From contig NZ_VSSR01000034.1 in the NCBI RefSeq assembly GCF_008123515.1, positions 87,281 to 151,280 of the forward strand: 64,000 nucleotides of DNA. The letters run 5' to 3'. Position numbers and translations under genes: made by a program. Under the pieces are notes generated by a model. The model ran no database searches. It saw only the letters and a list, made by a program, of their open reading frames with translations, and was not told the origin of the DNA. The stretch is from Bradyrhizobium cytisi. GTDB lineage: Bacteria > Pseudomonadota > Alphaproteobacteria > Rhizobiales > Xanthobacteraceae. Positions within the stretch are counted from its first letter, which is position 1, and every line of letters starts with the position of its first letter. Positions 50,977 to 60,285 of this stretch are shown piece by piece.

Positions 50977-52068
50977 CTAATAGGTGTAGAACATCCGCTG
51001 GATTTCCTTGCTGTCGGTCGTCTTGGTCAGCGCCAGCATCAGCAGAATTCGCGCCTTCTGCGGATTGAGCGTATCCGAGACGATGAAGTCGTGTTCGTCG
51101 TCCTTGGCTTCGCCGTTGCGCGCGACGATGCCGTTGCCGACACGGCTGCTGCGAACGATCGCGACGCCCTTCTTGTGGGCCTCGTCGAGAGCCGGCTCGA
51201 CCGCGGGCCGGGCCAAGCTGCCGTCACCCGTGCCGGCATGCACGATCCCCTTGGCGCCGGCGGCGACAAAAGCATCGATCGCGACCCGGTTCATGTTGGC
51301 GTAGCCGTAGACGATATCGACCTGCGGCAGCGTATCGAGGTTGGAGACGTCAAACTCGGAATCCGCCGTGTGCCGGCGGGTCGATTGGCGATAGAAATAC
51401 GGCTTGTTGCCCTGCATATAGCCGAGAAAGCCGAGCTCAGGTGTGCGGAAGGTGTCTGCCGTCGAGGTGTTGTTCTTGGTGACGTCGCGAGCCGCGTTGA
51501 TCTGATCGTTGAGAGAGACGAGCACGCCCTTGCCGACCGCCTCCTCACTGCCTGCGAGGATCACCGCATTGAACAGGTTGATCGGCCCGTCCGCGCTGAT
51601 CGCTGTCGACGGCCGCATCGCGCCGACGACGACGACAGGCTTTTTGCTCTTGACGGTCAGGTTCAGGAAATAGCTGGTTTCCTCGATCGTATCGGTGCCG
51701 TGCGTGATCACGATCCCGTCGACGTCGTCCTGCGCGAGGAGCGTGTTGACGCGCTTGGCAAGCTTCAGCCAGTAGTCATTGTTCATGTTCTCGCTGGCGA
51801 TCTGGAAGACCTGCTCGCCCTTGACGTTGGCCACCGTCTTCAGCTCGGGGACGGCATTCAGGAGGGTCTCGATGCCCACCGTGGCTGCGGTGTAACCGAC
51901 CACGGTGGTGCTGCTCGCTCCGGAGCCGGCGATGGTGCCGCCGGTTGCCAGAACCATGACGTTAGGCAGACCGACGCCCCTCGCGTTCGCGACGTCAAAA
52001 CTGATGAGCAGCGCGAACAGCAAGCTCAATGTTGCCAATATCCGATGACGCACTCGAAGTTGCCACAT
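50977..52068 (-). CDS. ansB: Type II (periplasmic) L-asparaginase
   Basis: A 363-residue exported enzyme hydrolysing asparagine to aspartate and ammonia. A signal peptide covers about residues 8-29. The first catalytic threonine site is LATGGTIAGSG (about 40-50) and the second is ITHGTDTIEET (about 121-131) with Thr-Asp. VVVVGAMRPSTAISADGP carries the catalytic Lys-region equivalent of the family. The ATG at 52068 follows AAGGA; an in-frame TTG far upstream is rejected. It is convergent with the MBL gene. Confidence 0.93.
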   Translation of the reverse strand: MWQLRVRHRILATLSLLFALLISFDVANARGVGLPNVMVLATGGTIAGSGASSTTVVGYTAATVGIETLLNAVPELKTVANVKGEQVFQIASENMNNDYWLKLAKRVNTLLAQDDVDGIVITHGTDTIEETSYFLNLTVKSKKPVVVVGAMRPSTAISADGPINLFNAVILAGSEEAVGKGVLVSLNDQINAARDVTKNNTSTADTFRTPELGFLGYMQGNKPYFYRQSTRRHTADSEFDVSNLDTLPQVDIVYGYANMNRVAIDAFVAAGAKGIVHAGTGDGSLARPAVEPALDEAHKKGVAIVRSSRVGNGIVARNGEAKDDEHDFIVSDTLNPQKARILLMLALTKTTDSKEIQRMFYTY

Positions 52069-52211
52069 CTTGACGTCCTTTTGCTGGAAAGCCTTCTCGA
52101 CGCGCCCCAATTCGCTCAGCATTGCATGATCCGTCAGCCGACGGCTTCTGTCTAGGGTTGTGACGTCATCGGATGATATGGCTTGGGCGCTCGGCGCGCG
52201 CAAGAACGTGT

Positions 52212-52262
52212 ATGGCCGGGACATCTAGCGCGAAGACGCGCTTCGCGCTTCTGCCCGGCCAT
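52212..52262. repeat. Hairpin repeat of the CATGCCCGGG family
   Basis: Outer arms ATGGCCGGG/CCCGGCCAT and inner arms AGCGCGAAG/CTTCGCGCT with a five-base loop. It is related to the element at 2267-2352 by the outer arm sequence. Confidence 0.7.
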
Positions 52263-52317
52263 GACGGAGTTCGGTCGCTGATTGCTCGCTAAAGAAGCAG
52301 CAAATTCGCAGCGCGCC

Positions 52318-52566
52318 TTACGCGCCCATCTCGCACTTCTTCATGAAGCTGTTCTTGGCGGCACCGGCGAGCGGCTTGCCGTCGGAGCCGACCGCCTTGG
52401 GCGCGCAGGCGTCTTCCTTGCACTTCTTCATGAACGAGGTCTTGGCCGCGCCGGCGAGCGCCTTGCCGTCCTTGCCGACCGCCTTGCTCTCGCAGGTGTC
52501 GTCTGCAAGCGCCGAGCCTGCTGCAAAGGTGGCAACGATCGCAGCCAGGAAAATTCGCTTCATCAT
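52318..52566 (-). CDS. Exported PsiF-like small repeat protein
   Basis: An 82-residue exported protein: signal peptide (1-22), then two near-identical units of about 28 residues (CESKAVGKDGKALAGAAKTS and CAPKAVGSDGKPLAGAAKNS, each followed by FMKKC). The layout matches PsiF-type repeats (Cys, Lys-rich, FM.KC), known as phosphate-starvation-inducible in E. coli. Four cysteines suggest one disulfide per unit. Regulation here is not shown. Confidence 0.78.
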   Translation of the reverse strand: MMKRIFLAAIVATFAAGSALADDTCESKAVGKDGKALAGAAKTSFMKKCKEDACAPKAVGSDGKPLAGAAKNSFMKKCEMGA

Positions 52567-52680
52567 GGGTGTCTCCCTAAACCAAAAGATGGCGCGCGAA
52601 TTGGAGCCCGAAATCGTGGCGCAATCAAGCAGGATCGCGCGCCGGGAGGTCGATCGCAGCTTCTTCCATTCATCCGTGGT

Positions 52681-53643
52681 TCAGACAGCCCGCTCCAGCA
52701 ACGCCTTGAAGTCGGCGCGTGCACGCTGCGCTTCGGCGCGGGCGACCTCGGAGGCGTCGCCGAGGCCGAAATAGCCATGGATCAGGCCGGCGCCCTCGTG
52801 ATGCTTCACCTTCACGCCGGCGGTCTCCAGCGCCCGCGCATAGGCGGCACCCTCGTCGCGCAGCGGATCGAACCAGGCGGTGGTCACGATCGCGGGCGCG
52901 AGGCCTGCGAGCGAGGCGGCACGCAGCGGCGAGACCCGCCAGTCGGCGGCCTGACTGGCATCAGCGAGATAATGGCCGGCGAACCATTCCATGACGGCTC
53001 GCGAGAGGAAGTAGCCTTCGGCATTCTCGGCGCGCGACGGAAAGCGCGCGTTCTCGCGCGCGTCGGCATAGCCGCCCACGACGTCGGTGACGGGATAGAC
53101 CAGCAGCTGTGCGGCGAGCTTGATGCCGGCATCGCGGCAGGCGATCGCGGTGGCGGCTGCGAGATTGCCGCCGGCGCTGTCACCGGCAACGGCAAGACGC
53201 TTTGCGTCGTCGCCAAATTCCGCGACGCGGTTGAACACGTCGCTGGTCGCGGTGAAGGCATCCTCGAAGGCGCCGGGAAAGCGCGTTTCCGGCGGGCGGC
53301 GATAGTCGACGGAGACCACGACCGCGCCGCTCTCGATCGCGAGATTGCGCGCCTGCCGGTCGTGGGTCTCGAGGTCGCCCGCGACCCAGCCGCCGCCGTG
53401 GAAGAACACCACGGTCGGCGCGGGCACGCTGCCGACGCGATAAACGCGTGCATTCAGGGGGCCGGCGCCGCCCTTCAACTTGATATCCTGCACGGTATCG
53501 ACGGGCGGCGGCGGCACGGCGGCGCGCGAGGCAGCCAGTGCGCGCAAGGAATCGCGGGCGCTCTGTGGCGTCATCGTCGCGGGATCGCGCAGCGGCAGCA
53601 GCGGAATGATCTGGGCGATGAAGGGATCGAGCGGTGCGGCCAT
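52681..53643 (-). CDS. Alpha/beta hydrolase, HSL family esterase
   Basis: A 320-residue carboxylesterase of the hormone-sensitive-lipase group. The oxyanion motif FFHGGGWVAGD, nucleophile GDSAGGNLA, acidic DPLRDEG and His GLIHGYF are all present. There is no signal peptide. It is convergent with a downstream small gene on the other side and its 5' end faces a truncated nitroreductase relic. The substrate is probably a short-chain ester. Confidence 0.9.
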   Translation of the reverse strand: MAAPLDPFIAQIIPLLPLRDPATMTPQSARDSLRALAASRAAVPPPPVDTVQDIKLKGGAGPLNARVYRVGSVPAPTVVFFHGGGWVAGDLETHDRQARNLAIESGAVVVSVDYRRPPETRFPGAFEDAFTATSDVFNRVAEFGDDAKRLAVAGDSAGGNLAAATAIACRDAGIKLAAQLLVYPVTDVVGGYADARENARFPSRAENAEGYFLSRAVMEWFAGHYLADASQAADWRVSPLRAASLAGLAPAIVTTAWFDPLRDEGAAYARALETAGVKVKHHEGAGLIHGYFGLGDASEVARAEAQRARADFKALLERAV

Positions 53644-53740
53644 GATCGGGTCCTTACGGGGGTTCTTGGTCTTGCTTGCGGGTTAGCATAGATTTCGCGC
53701 GCCGCATCGGCAACCGGCCAGGTGTTGCAGATGTGGCATC

Positions 53741-53905
53741 ATGCGCTCCGACATCATGCGCGAGGTCGCAAAGAATCCCGAGGACGAGGTCATCATGACT
53801 TGCGTTGCGATGGGCTATCCCGACGACAACTTTGCCGCGAATGCCGTTCGTTCCGATCGCGAGGGCAACACAGAGTTCGTACGCTACGTCGGCTTCGCCG
53901 ACTGA
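53741..53905 (+). pseudogene. 3' remnant of a nitroreductase
   Basis: 54 codons encode RSDIMREVAKNPEDEVIMTC then VAMGYPDDNFAANAVRSDR and a stop. This is the C-terminal tail of a nitroreductase (nitrobenzoate reductase type: DEVIMTCVAMGYPDD). Upstream in-frame codons beyond GIM do not resemble the family, and the HSL esterase gene begins within 100 bases on the opposite strand. The gene has lost its 5' three-quarters. Confidence 0.7.
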
Positions 53906-54038
53906 CGCGGAAAGGCCGGAGGAGATTATTCCCTCACGAAATTTTTCGTGCGGACTCGTTACGTCCCCTTGCAATCTCTACCGTGCAGGAGGAACAATAC
54001 GCGGACTCAAGGTTTGTTGCTGGCGCGAGGGAATTGAC

Positions 54039-54242
54039 ATGCGGCGGCTGGCTAGCCTGGTTCGATGGTTCTTCGGTCCGCGGATGCGGCGTCCGATCGA
54101 TGATGATCCCAGCCTTCCTTTTACGCCTGAAGAGTTCAGCAGGCTGGTCCGCAGCGGCCGGCACGAGGACATGAAGCTGCTCGCCGAAGGACTGGCTTGT
54201 CGCTCGATCCCGCGCCGCATCAAATACCGGGCGACGCACTAG
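54039..54242 (+). CDS. Small hypothetical protein (67 aa)
   Basis: A 67-residue basic protein starting MRRLASLVRWFFGPRMRRP, then PFTPEEFSRLVRSGRHEDMK and a KLLAEGLACRSIPRRIKY tail. The ATG has GAGGG eight bases upstream. The N-terminus is amphipathic and basic; no family is recognised. It lies between two gene remnants, so its age and reality are uncertain. Confidence 0.5.
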   Translation: MRRLASLVRWFFGPRMRRPIDDDPSLPFTPEEFSRLVRSGRHEDMKLLAEGLACRSIPRRIKYRATH

Positions 54243-54286
54243 GCGCACCCGTGACGTCGTTGCCCGCCCGCTGGTTTGGCGCGCGC

Positions 54287-54469
54287 TCAGCGTGAGAGTG
54301 CGACCTCCTTGAAGGATCTGACCAGCGCCTTCTCCAGCCTTCCGGTCATCCCGCAGAGAATATGATTGGCCTCCGTGCGCGGCATCGTCGGCTTGTAGGG
54401 CCGGTGCTCGATCAGCGCGGCGAAGATATCCGAGATCGTGAGAATGCGCACGATGTCGTTGATGCTCTC
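54287..54469 (-). pseudogene. C-terminal remnant of an HD-GYP-type phosphodiesterase
   Basis: The minus-strand frame encodes ESINDIVRILTISDIFAALI then EHRPYKPTMP and LEKALVRSFKEVALSR before TGA. This is the end of an HD-GYP (c-di-GMP phosphodiesterase) domain; the conserved D-x-F-D/A-A-L segment is there. The catalytic HD and GYP motifs and everything upstream are missing. It lies just after the PilZ gene stop. Confidence 0.65.
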
Positions 54470-54542
54470 GCAAGGGGCTGGCCAAGTGTGACGGCCGTGA
54501 ACATCGATGCGATCGCGGTAATCGGTTGATGGAGTTTCGAGC

Positions 54543-54863
54543 CTACTTGCTCCGGGCGGTATTCTGCGCCGCCTTCGCCGGTTTCTTCTTGCTGTCTGCG
54601 TTCACGAAATGAACACCGGCCATGGTGCCGTCGATCCAGACCAGCTCGCAGCGCCGGTACGCGAGCCCGGTCGAGGACAGCAGCATGAAGAACTCCTTGG
54701 CTTGCAGCACGTCGAGGGTACCTTCGACCTCGATCTTGGCGCCAGTCTGGGACACGTCGAGCAGCACGCAGCTGCGCCGCCAGGTGCCGTCCGAGCCCAT
54801 CAGGTTGACGGACTGCTTGTGGTCCATCCGTACGCGAAGCGCCTTGCGACCGTCGAACTTCAT
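54543..54863 (-). CDS. PilZ domain protein
   Basis: A 106-residue candidate c-di-GMP receptor. The arginine cluster RKALRVRM (about residues 6-13) stands for the RxxxR motif, and DVSQTGAKIEVEG fits the D/NxSxxG motif, both needed to bind c-di-GMP. The C-terminus is Lys/Ala-rich. It overlaps DUF2336 by ATGA at 54860-54863, so the two are translationally coupled. It sits next to an HD-GYP relic. Confidence 0.85.
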   Translation of the reverse strand: MKFDGRKALRVRMDHKQSVNLMGSDGTWRRSCVLLDVSQTGAKIEVEGTLDVLQAKEFFMLLSSTGLAYRRCELVWIDGTMAGVHFVNADSKKKPAKAAQNTARSK

Positions 54864-55963
54864 CGGCTAACCCCCATTTTCGTGCCGCGATTTCCCGGAT
54901 GGCCTGTGCTGGCGCTGGCTGCAATTTCCCCCCAGCGCACTGTCCATTGGCTGGTCGACAAAAGAAGCGTTTCGAAAATCAGTTGCGCGCGTTCGCGCTG
55001 GGCGAAGGAGAGGCGCGTACCACCTCGGTTGCTGAGGATCGCGAGCGTGGTCGTCCAGTTCAGGCGCGAAGCCCGGCAGGCCATCACCAGGCCCTCGCAA
55101 TCGTCATCGCTCATGACATGCTCGACGATCTCGATCGGAGCCCCCGACAGCACCGACAGGGCGGTGAACAGATTGGCGGTCTCGCCGCGGATGGCGAAGC
55201 GGTTCACGGTGGAATCGTTGAGCTTGCCGACGCGGCTGAGCGCCACGATCTCCGGTCTGGCGCTCGCATAGTCGGCGAGGGTGGGCGGCTTTGGCGGAAT
55301 CGGCGCGGCTGCTTGCGCGGGCGGAGCGGCGGAGGGGTTGGGCTTGGCGGGTGCTGACTTGGCAGGGCGGGCGGAGAGCAGCTTCCGCACGATCAAGTCT
55401 GGGGTGCCAGGCCGCAGCACGAGCGCCTTCGCAATCTCGCCGTCCTGGTCGGCCCCACCAAGAGTGGCGTAAGCTGCCTCGGAGAATTTTGTTCCCGGGT
55501 TATTTATCAGCACAAGGCAGATCTGCTCGCCTCGCTTGATGAGCGCCTCGGTCACCGCAGGCTCGATGCAGTCGCGCGCCGCGATCGCGCGTTGGTGCCG
55601 CTCGCCGCACGAGGCCGCGACTGCCGCAAGATCGGCCGTGGAGAGTGCCTGCGATCTGAGCAGCACAGGACACGCCACGTCGGCGTTGTCATGGGAGGCA
55701 AGGCGTCGCAATGTTTCCGGCGGAGCCACCTTCAGGTCGGCAAGCGTCGTGCTGAGCTGAATTAGCGCACTGGCCTCAACCCGTTCCGTTAGTCGCAGCA
55801 GAACGCCATCGACCACACCGGACAGCAGTTCCTGAGAGCGGTCGCGGCTGCCGGTGAGCAACTGCACAATGCCGGAGAGAATGCGAGCGCAGCGGTCCAG
55901 CGGGCAGCTTGCGACCGCCTCTTCCAATTCGACCAAAATATCAGCAGGCGAATTTGCCATCAT
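54860..55963 (-). CDS. DUF2336 protein
   Basis: A 367-residue cytosolic protein of the DUF2336 family, common in alphaproteobacteria. It is helical, HEAT-like, with repeated short units in the first half (APPETLRRLASHDNADVACP, GERHQRAIAARDCIEPAVTE) and a Pro/Ala linker (about 205-235). Function is not established; some members sit next to PilZ or GGDEF genes, as here. Co-translated with PilZ. Confidence 0.82.
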   Translation of the reverse strand: MMANSPADILVELEEAVASCPLDRCARILSGIVQLLTGSRDRSQELLSGVVDGVLLRLTERVEASALIQLSTTLADLKVAPPETLRRLASHDNADVACPVLLRSQALSTADLAAVAASCGERHQRAIAARDCIEPAVTEALIKRGEQICLVLINNPGTKFSEAAYATLGGADQDGEIAKALVLRPGTPDLIVRKLLSARPAKSAPAKPNPSAAPPAQAAAPIPPKPPTLADYASARPEIVALSRVGKLNDSTVNRFAIRGETANLFTALSVLSGAPIEIVEHVMSDDDCEGLVMACRASRLNWTTTLAILSNRGGTRLSFAQRERAQLIFETLLLSTSQWTVRWGEIAASASTGHPGNRGTKMGVSR

Positions 55964-56263
55964 GGCAGGGGCCTGTACTCAAATAAAATTCGACTAAGCA
56001 ATGCCCTTCATTCAGCACCACAGGCGTTAATTTGAAATTTAGACCCCGCCCCTCCGGGTATCAGCGCACCGCCTGCTTGACTGGAAACGCTATCGAAATT
56101 TGGCAGGAGGCGAACACCCTTCTTGTCCTTTGCATTGGACGCTCGCCAACTGATCGAGGGAGGCTCGCATGAGTCTCTCGGTCTCAGGGGAAACCGAAAG
56201 GGGGAATTCAGACCGGCGTAGTGCCGGACACGCGTCGTTTCCTGGCGCGGTTTTTCATTTGTC
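55964..56263. promoter_or_regulatory. Divergent gap between DUF2336 and AraC genes
   Basis: 300 bases with no gene supported. It must hold both promoters; no clear boxes or inverted repeats stood out. Confidence 0.35.
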
Positions 56264-57211
56264 ATGAACAACAGTGATGCTGCGCCAGCGCTGGCGCCCA
56301 AGATATTTCGTTTTGCAGACGTCGACGAGTTTCGCAACGCGATCCGCGGCCTGAATTTCGAGTTCACGCCGCTTGTGCGAAGGATTGCGGCCGAGCAGAC
56401 CATTCTGCAATTGCCCGGCTGCGACGTGAATATGACGCGGGCATTTCCGCGCGTCGTGGACGCGCAGCTCGTTGCCGATTGCACGGCGGTGGGCTTCGCG
56501 ATGGACGACCTCGAAATCCCGATCCGCTTCAATGGCGCGCAGCGCGACCGCGCCGTCATCGTCATCGGCAGCAGCGGCGCGGCCTACAACACGATCGAGG
56601 AGGTGCAGCGGCAAATCGCCTCGGTCGTGTTCCACCCCGAGGTGAGGGATCGCGGCTGGCCCGAGACGAACTCCAGCTTCAAGATATTCGAGACCAGTCC
56701 ATTGGCGCTGCATAGGTTGCGGAAGCTGGTCAGGGAAGTGCTGGCGGCTGCGCCCGAGCCGATCGATGCAGCCGAGGTGCCGCTGAAGGCGGCAGCGATG
56801 AAGGAGTCCCTGCTCGGTGCGGTCGATGCCGTGTTCGCCGATGTCGTGCCCGCGCGCTGGACCCGGCGTCCGAACGACGAGCGGCAGTTCAAGCTGTTCC
56901 AGGACATCCGCGCACTGTTGTCCGACGACCTCTCGCAGCCGATCTACAGCGAGGAGATTGCGCGCAAGCTCGGCCTGTCCGTCCGCACCTTGCACGATGT
57001 CGTGCGCCGCTATCGCGGCATGAGCCTGCACCGCTATTTGCGCCTACGCCGCCTGTGGCTGGTGCGGCAGCGGCTGCTTGCCGGCGCCGACAGCGTCAAG
57101 GCCGTCGCGCTCGCGTTCGGCTTCTGGCATCTCAGCGATTTCTCGCGCAGCTATCGCGATCAGTTCGGCGAGACGCCGTCGCAGACGCTGGAATTCGGGC
57201 GAAAACGATAG
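56264..57211 (+). CDS. AraC family transcriptional regulator
   Basis: A 315-residue regulator with an AraC_binding_2-like sensor half (about 10-200) and the double HTH at the C-terminus: YSEEIARKLGLSVRTLHDVV, RGMSLHRYLRLRRLW and a second helix set VKAVALAFGFWHLSDFSRSY followed by GETPSQTL. The effector is unknown. It precedes the FMN reductase by about 50 bases, in the same direction, so it may be autogenous or regulate neighbours. Confidence 0.87.
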   Translation: MNNSDAAPALAPKIFRFADVDEFRNAIRGLNFEFTPLVRRIAAEQTILQLPGCDVNMTRAFPRVVDAQLVADCTAVGFAMDDLEIPIRFNGAQRDRAVIVIGSSGAAYNTIEEVQRQIASVVFHPEVRDRGWPETNSSFKIFETSPLALHRLRKLVREVLAAAPEPIDAAEVPLKAAAMKESLLGAVDAVFADVVPARWTRRPNDERQFKLFQDIRALLSDDLSQPIYSEEIARKLGLSVRTLHDVVRRYRGMSLHRYLRLRRLWLVRQRLLAGADSVKAVALAFGFWHLSDFSRSYRDQFGETPSQTLEFGRKR

Positions 57212-57262
57212 TGCGGCAAATCGGTTGGGGCCGTCCCGCCGTTTCGTGCTAGCCTGCCGGCC

Positions 57263-57853
57263 ATGAGCAATCGCATCCTCGTCCTCTACGGTTCCTACCG
57301 GTCCGACCGCATGGGCATCCGCCTTGCGAATTTCGTCATCGATCGCCTCCGCAGTCGCGGCGAGGAGGTCGAGTTCATCGACGCCAAGGCGATCGGCCTG
57401 CCGATGCTCGATCGCATGTACAAGGAGCACCCTGCGGGCACCGCGCCCGAGGCGCTGGAGAAGCTGGCCGGCCAGATCCGCGGCGCCGACGGCTTCGTCT
57501 TCGTCACCGGCGAATATAATTGGGGCATTCAGCCCGGCCTGAAGAACCTCACCGACCACTTCCTGGAAGAGTGGTTCTGGCGGCCGGCTGCGATCGTGAG
57601 CTATTCCGCCGGCCGCCTGTCCGGCGCGCGCGCCTCGACCGCGTGGCACGGCACGCTGTCGGAAATGGGCATGGTGGTGATCTCGAGCACCATCGGCGTC
57701 GGGCCGATCGCGCAGACGCTGTCAGCCGAGAGCGAGCCGATCGGCGAGGGCGGCAAGGCGCTGGAACGCTCGTTCCCGCGGTTTGCCGACGATCTTAATT
57801 GGTGGATCGAGGCGGCCAAGGCGCAGCGCGCGCGCAAGGCGCCGCCGTATTAG
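57263..57853 (+). CDS. NADPH-dependent FMN reductase (flavodoxin-like)
   Basis: A 196-residue quinone/FMN reductase of the ArsH/SsuE/YieF type. ILVLYGSYRSDRMG is the phosphate-binding loop for FMN and TGEYNWGIQPGLKNLTDHF the conserved flavin-contact segment. It can reduce quinones, azo compounds or metals; the specific role here is unknown. It is convergent with the chemoreceptor gene. Confidence 0.9.
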   Translation: MSNRILVLYGSYRSDRMGIRLANFVIDRLRSRGEEVEFIDAKAIGLPMLDRMYKEHPAGTAPEALEKLAGQIRGADGFVFVTGEYNWGIQPGLKNLTDHFLEEWFWRPAAIVSYSAGRLSGARASTAWHGTLSEMGMVVISSTIGVGPIAQTLSAESEPIGEGGKALERSFPRFADDLNWWIEAAKAQRARKAPPY

Positions 57854-57864
57854 GCGCGCGCTCC

Positions 57865-59946
57865 TTACGCCGCCCTGACTTCGCCGAGGAAGCGGTCGAA
57901 CTGGCCGGCGAGATCGCGTGACTGCGTCGAGAGCTGCTCGGCCGCGCCCAGAACCTCCTGAGCGGCCGCACCGGTGTCGTCGGCGGCGCGCTGCACGCCA
58001 GATATGTTGGTGTTGACCTCCTGGGTGCCGCGGGCGGCTTCCTGGACGCTGCGGGATATCTCCCGGGTGGCCGAACCCTGTTGCTCGATCGCGGCTGCAA
58101 TCGCGGTGCCGATCTGGTCGATCTCGGCGATGACGTCGGCGACGTTGCGGATCGCAGTGACGGTCTCGTCGCTGGCGGACTGGATCGCCGTGATCTGCTC
58201 GGAGATCTCGGTGGTCGCCTTGGCGGTCTGGCCGGCCAGCGACTTCACTTCGGACGCGACGACGGCAAAGCCGCGGCCGGCGTCGCCGGCGCGGGCGGCC
58301 TCGATGGTGGCGTTGAGCGCCAGCAGGTTGGTCTGTTCGGCGATGCTCTGGATCAGCGTGACGACGTCGCCGATCTTCTGCGCGCCCTCGGCGAGCGCAC
58401 GGGCAGTGTCGCCGGTGCGGCGGGCGTTGTCGACGGCGCGGGCCGCGATCTCGGTCGATTGGGCGACCTGACGGCCGATCTCCGCGATCGACGACGTCAG
58501 CTCTTCGGTCGCGCTTGCGACCGTCTGCACGTTGGTCGAGGTCTGCTCGGAGGCGGCGGCCACCACCGCGGCCTGGCTGTTGGTCTGGGCGGCCGTCGAG
58601 GTCATCGACTGCGCCGTCGTCTCCATGGTGGAGGAGGCCTGCGACAGGCCGCCGACGAGCTCGGTGACCTTGGCCTCGAAGGCGCGGGTCAGCTCGTCGA
58701 GCGCCTGGGCGCGGCGCATCTTGCCGTCGTTCTCGGCTTGCTTCTCGGCCGCGAGCCGGTCGGCCCGGATCATGTTGTCCTTGAACACTTGCACCGCCGC
58801 GGCCATCGCTCCGATCTCGTCGGAGCGCTCCGCGCCGGGGATGGCTTCAGCAACCTCGCCGTCGGCGAGCCGCGACATCCGGGTCGTCAGGCTGACGATC
58901 GGAGCGCAGACGCGGCGGCGGACCATCGCGATGAGGCCGGCGCTGGCGATCAGCACGGCGAGGAGCCCTGTGAGCGCGATCGCGAAGCTCGTGCGCGCGG
59001 CGACGGACGCGCCGGAAAGGATATGCTCGGCGTTGTCGTAGAACGCATCGCGGACCTCGATGATGGTACCGAGGCCGCGCTGCGTGGCTGCGTAATAGGT
59101 ATCCATGTCGTGTTCGTACTTGCCGCTGATCGCACCGTCCCTCACCAGCTTGAGCTCGCGGCCGAACTCCTCGATATAGACCGAGTTGAACTTCTCCAGC
59201 GCAGCGGCAACGTTCGCCGGAGTTGCCGGATTGCCGCGCAACTCCTGCAGCGCCATCACGATCTGGTCGTTGCGGCCCTGTGAGCGGCTGATCTCGGCCT
59301 TCTCGGCGTCCGTCGCCGGTTTCTTGCCTCCGACGAGATTCTTGTGCAGGCTGGAATTGAAGCCGCCCACGTCTCGCAGCGTCATCGCGATGTTGGCGTA
59401 GCTGGCCTGCCGATAGGCGTCACCGTTGAGAATCGCCATGCGGCGGACCTGCTCGTTGAGCAGCGCGGTGACGCCGGCGTTGAGCACGGCATTGTCGGCG
59501 ACGATCTTCTTGGCGGCGTCCTTGCGCGCCTCCACCGGTCCCGCGATCGCCTTGTCGATGGCGTCGCGCAAGCCCGTGAATTTCGAATTGATGCCGTCGA
59601 TGCTGCCGCCGATGGCGTTGCCGTCGTCGAACGGGCCAGGCAGCTCCTTGCGCAGCGCATTCATCCTGTCACGGGCGCCGTCGGTCTGCTTGCGCAGTCT
59701 GTCCTGCTCGGCGAGCAGCGCCGGGTCGACAGTGGCTGGACCATAGAGAATGTTGGTGGAAAAGCCGCGCTCGGGGTTGAGATAGCGCGGGATGTCGCTG
59801 ACGGCGCGGACGATCGCGAGCCGCCCTTGCGCTTCGGCGATCCGCTCCATCGTCTGGTACTTCGTCACGGCGACGTAGACGGCGAGGCCGCCGCCGACGG
59901 TCGAGAGCGAGACGATGGCGGTGGTCAGCAGCGTACCGATTTTCAT
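57865..59946 (-). CDS. Methyl-accepting chemotaxis protein
   Basis: A 693-residue transmembrane chemoreceptor. TM1 is about residues 5-28, a long periplasmic or sensor domain of about 320 residues follows, then TM2 (about 325-348), a HAMP domain (APIVSLTTRMSRLADGEVAE), and the signalling domain with the hairpin tip EQTNLLALNATIEAARAGDA. Four-helix-bundle heptads and the ATEELTSSIAEIG methylation-type segment are visible. The ATG at 59946 is preferred over an upstream extension. Ligand unknown. Confidence 0.92.
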   Translation of the reverse strand: MKIGTLLTTAIVSLSTVGGGLAVYVAVTKYQTMERIAEAQGRLAIVRAVSDIPRYLNPERGFSTNILYGPATVDPALLAEQDRLRKQTDGARDRMNALRKELPGPFDDGNAIGGSIDGINSKFTGLRDAIDKAIAGPVEARKDAAKKIVADNAVLNAGVTALLNEQVRRMAILNGDAYRQASYANIAMTLRDVGGFNSSLHKNLVGGKKPATDAEKAEISRSQGRNDQIVMALQELRGNPATPANVAAALEKFNSVYIEEFGRELKLVRDGAISGKYEHDMDTYYAATQRGLGTIIEVRDAFYDNAEHILSGASVAARTSFAIALTGLLAVLIASAGLIAMVRRRVCAPIVSLTTRMSRLADGEVAEAIPGAERSDEIGAMAAAVQVFKDNMIRADRLAAEKQAENDGKMRRAQALDELTRAFEAKVTELVGGLSQASSTMETTAQSMTSTAAQTNSQAAVVAAASEQTSTNVQTVASATEELTSSIAEIGRQVAQSTEIAARAVDNARRTGDTARALAEGAQKIGDVVTLIQSIAEQTNLLALNATIEAARAGDAGRGFAVVASEVKSLAGQTAKATTEISEQITAIQSASDETVTAIRNVADVIAEIDQIGTAIAAAIEQQGSATREISRSVQEAARGTQEVNTNISGVQRAADDTGAAAQEVLGAAEQLSTQSRDLAGQFDRFLGEVRAA

Positions 59947-60285
59947 GATCTGTCCGGCAATTGGCGCGGGGAGAGAAAGAAATTCTCCGAAAAATAGGGG
60001 GCGCGTATTAATCGCAGGTTTACGCTGCTCGCTGCGGTTGTCGCGGTCAGTTGGCCCCATCCAGTGAGATTGCTTCCAGCCACGGGCCAACTCGGCCAGA
60101 ACGCCGCGAAAAACCGGGTCCTGAGCCCTGAGGAAGCGATCTAGATCGAAAGGATCGGTCGTTGGATACCCTCAGGAGGGCTTGCCGGCCGCGATTATGC
60201 CTAACTTTTGGCTCCCAATGTGGTAGCTGGTAGAGAGTCTCCGGGTGGGGGTTGGGTCCCCCGGAGGTGTCGACTTGGGGATCTG
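59947..60285. other. Divergent gap, MCP and Tlde1-like genes
   Basis: 339 bases with no gene. A G/C hairpin, CTCCGGG...CCCGGAG, lies at 60239-60266 just before the Tlde1-like start and could affect its translation. Confidence 0.4.

Noticed and set aside
58081..59283. 400-codon plus-strand frame opposite the chemoreceptor gene
   Set aside because: Gly/Asp/Leu/Arg-rich shadow composition; the chemoreceptor on the minus strand is unambiguous.
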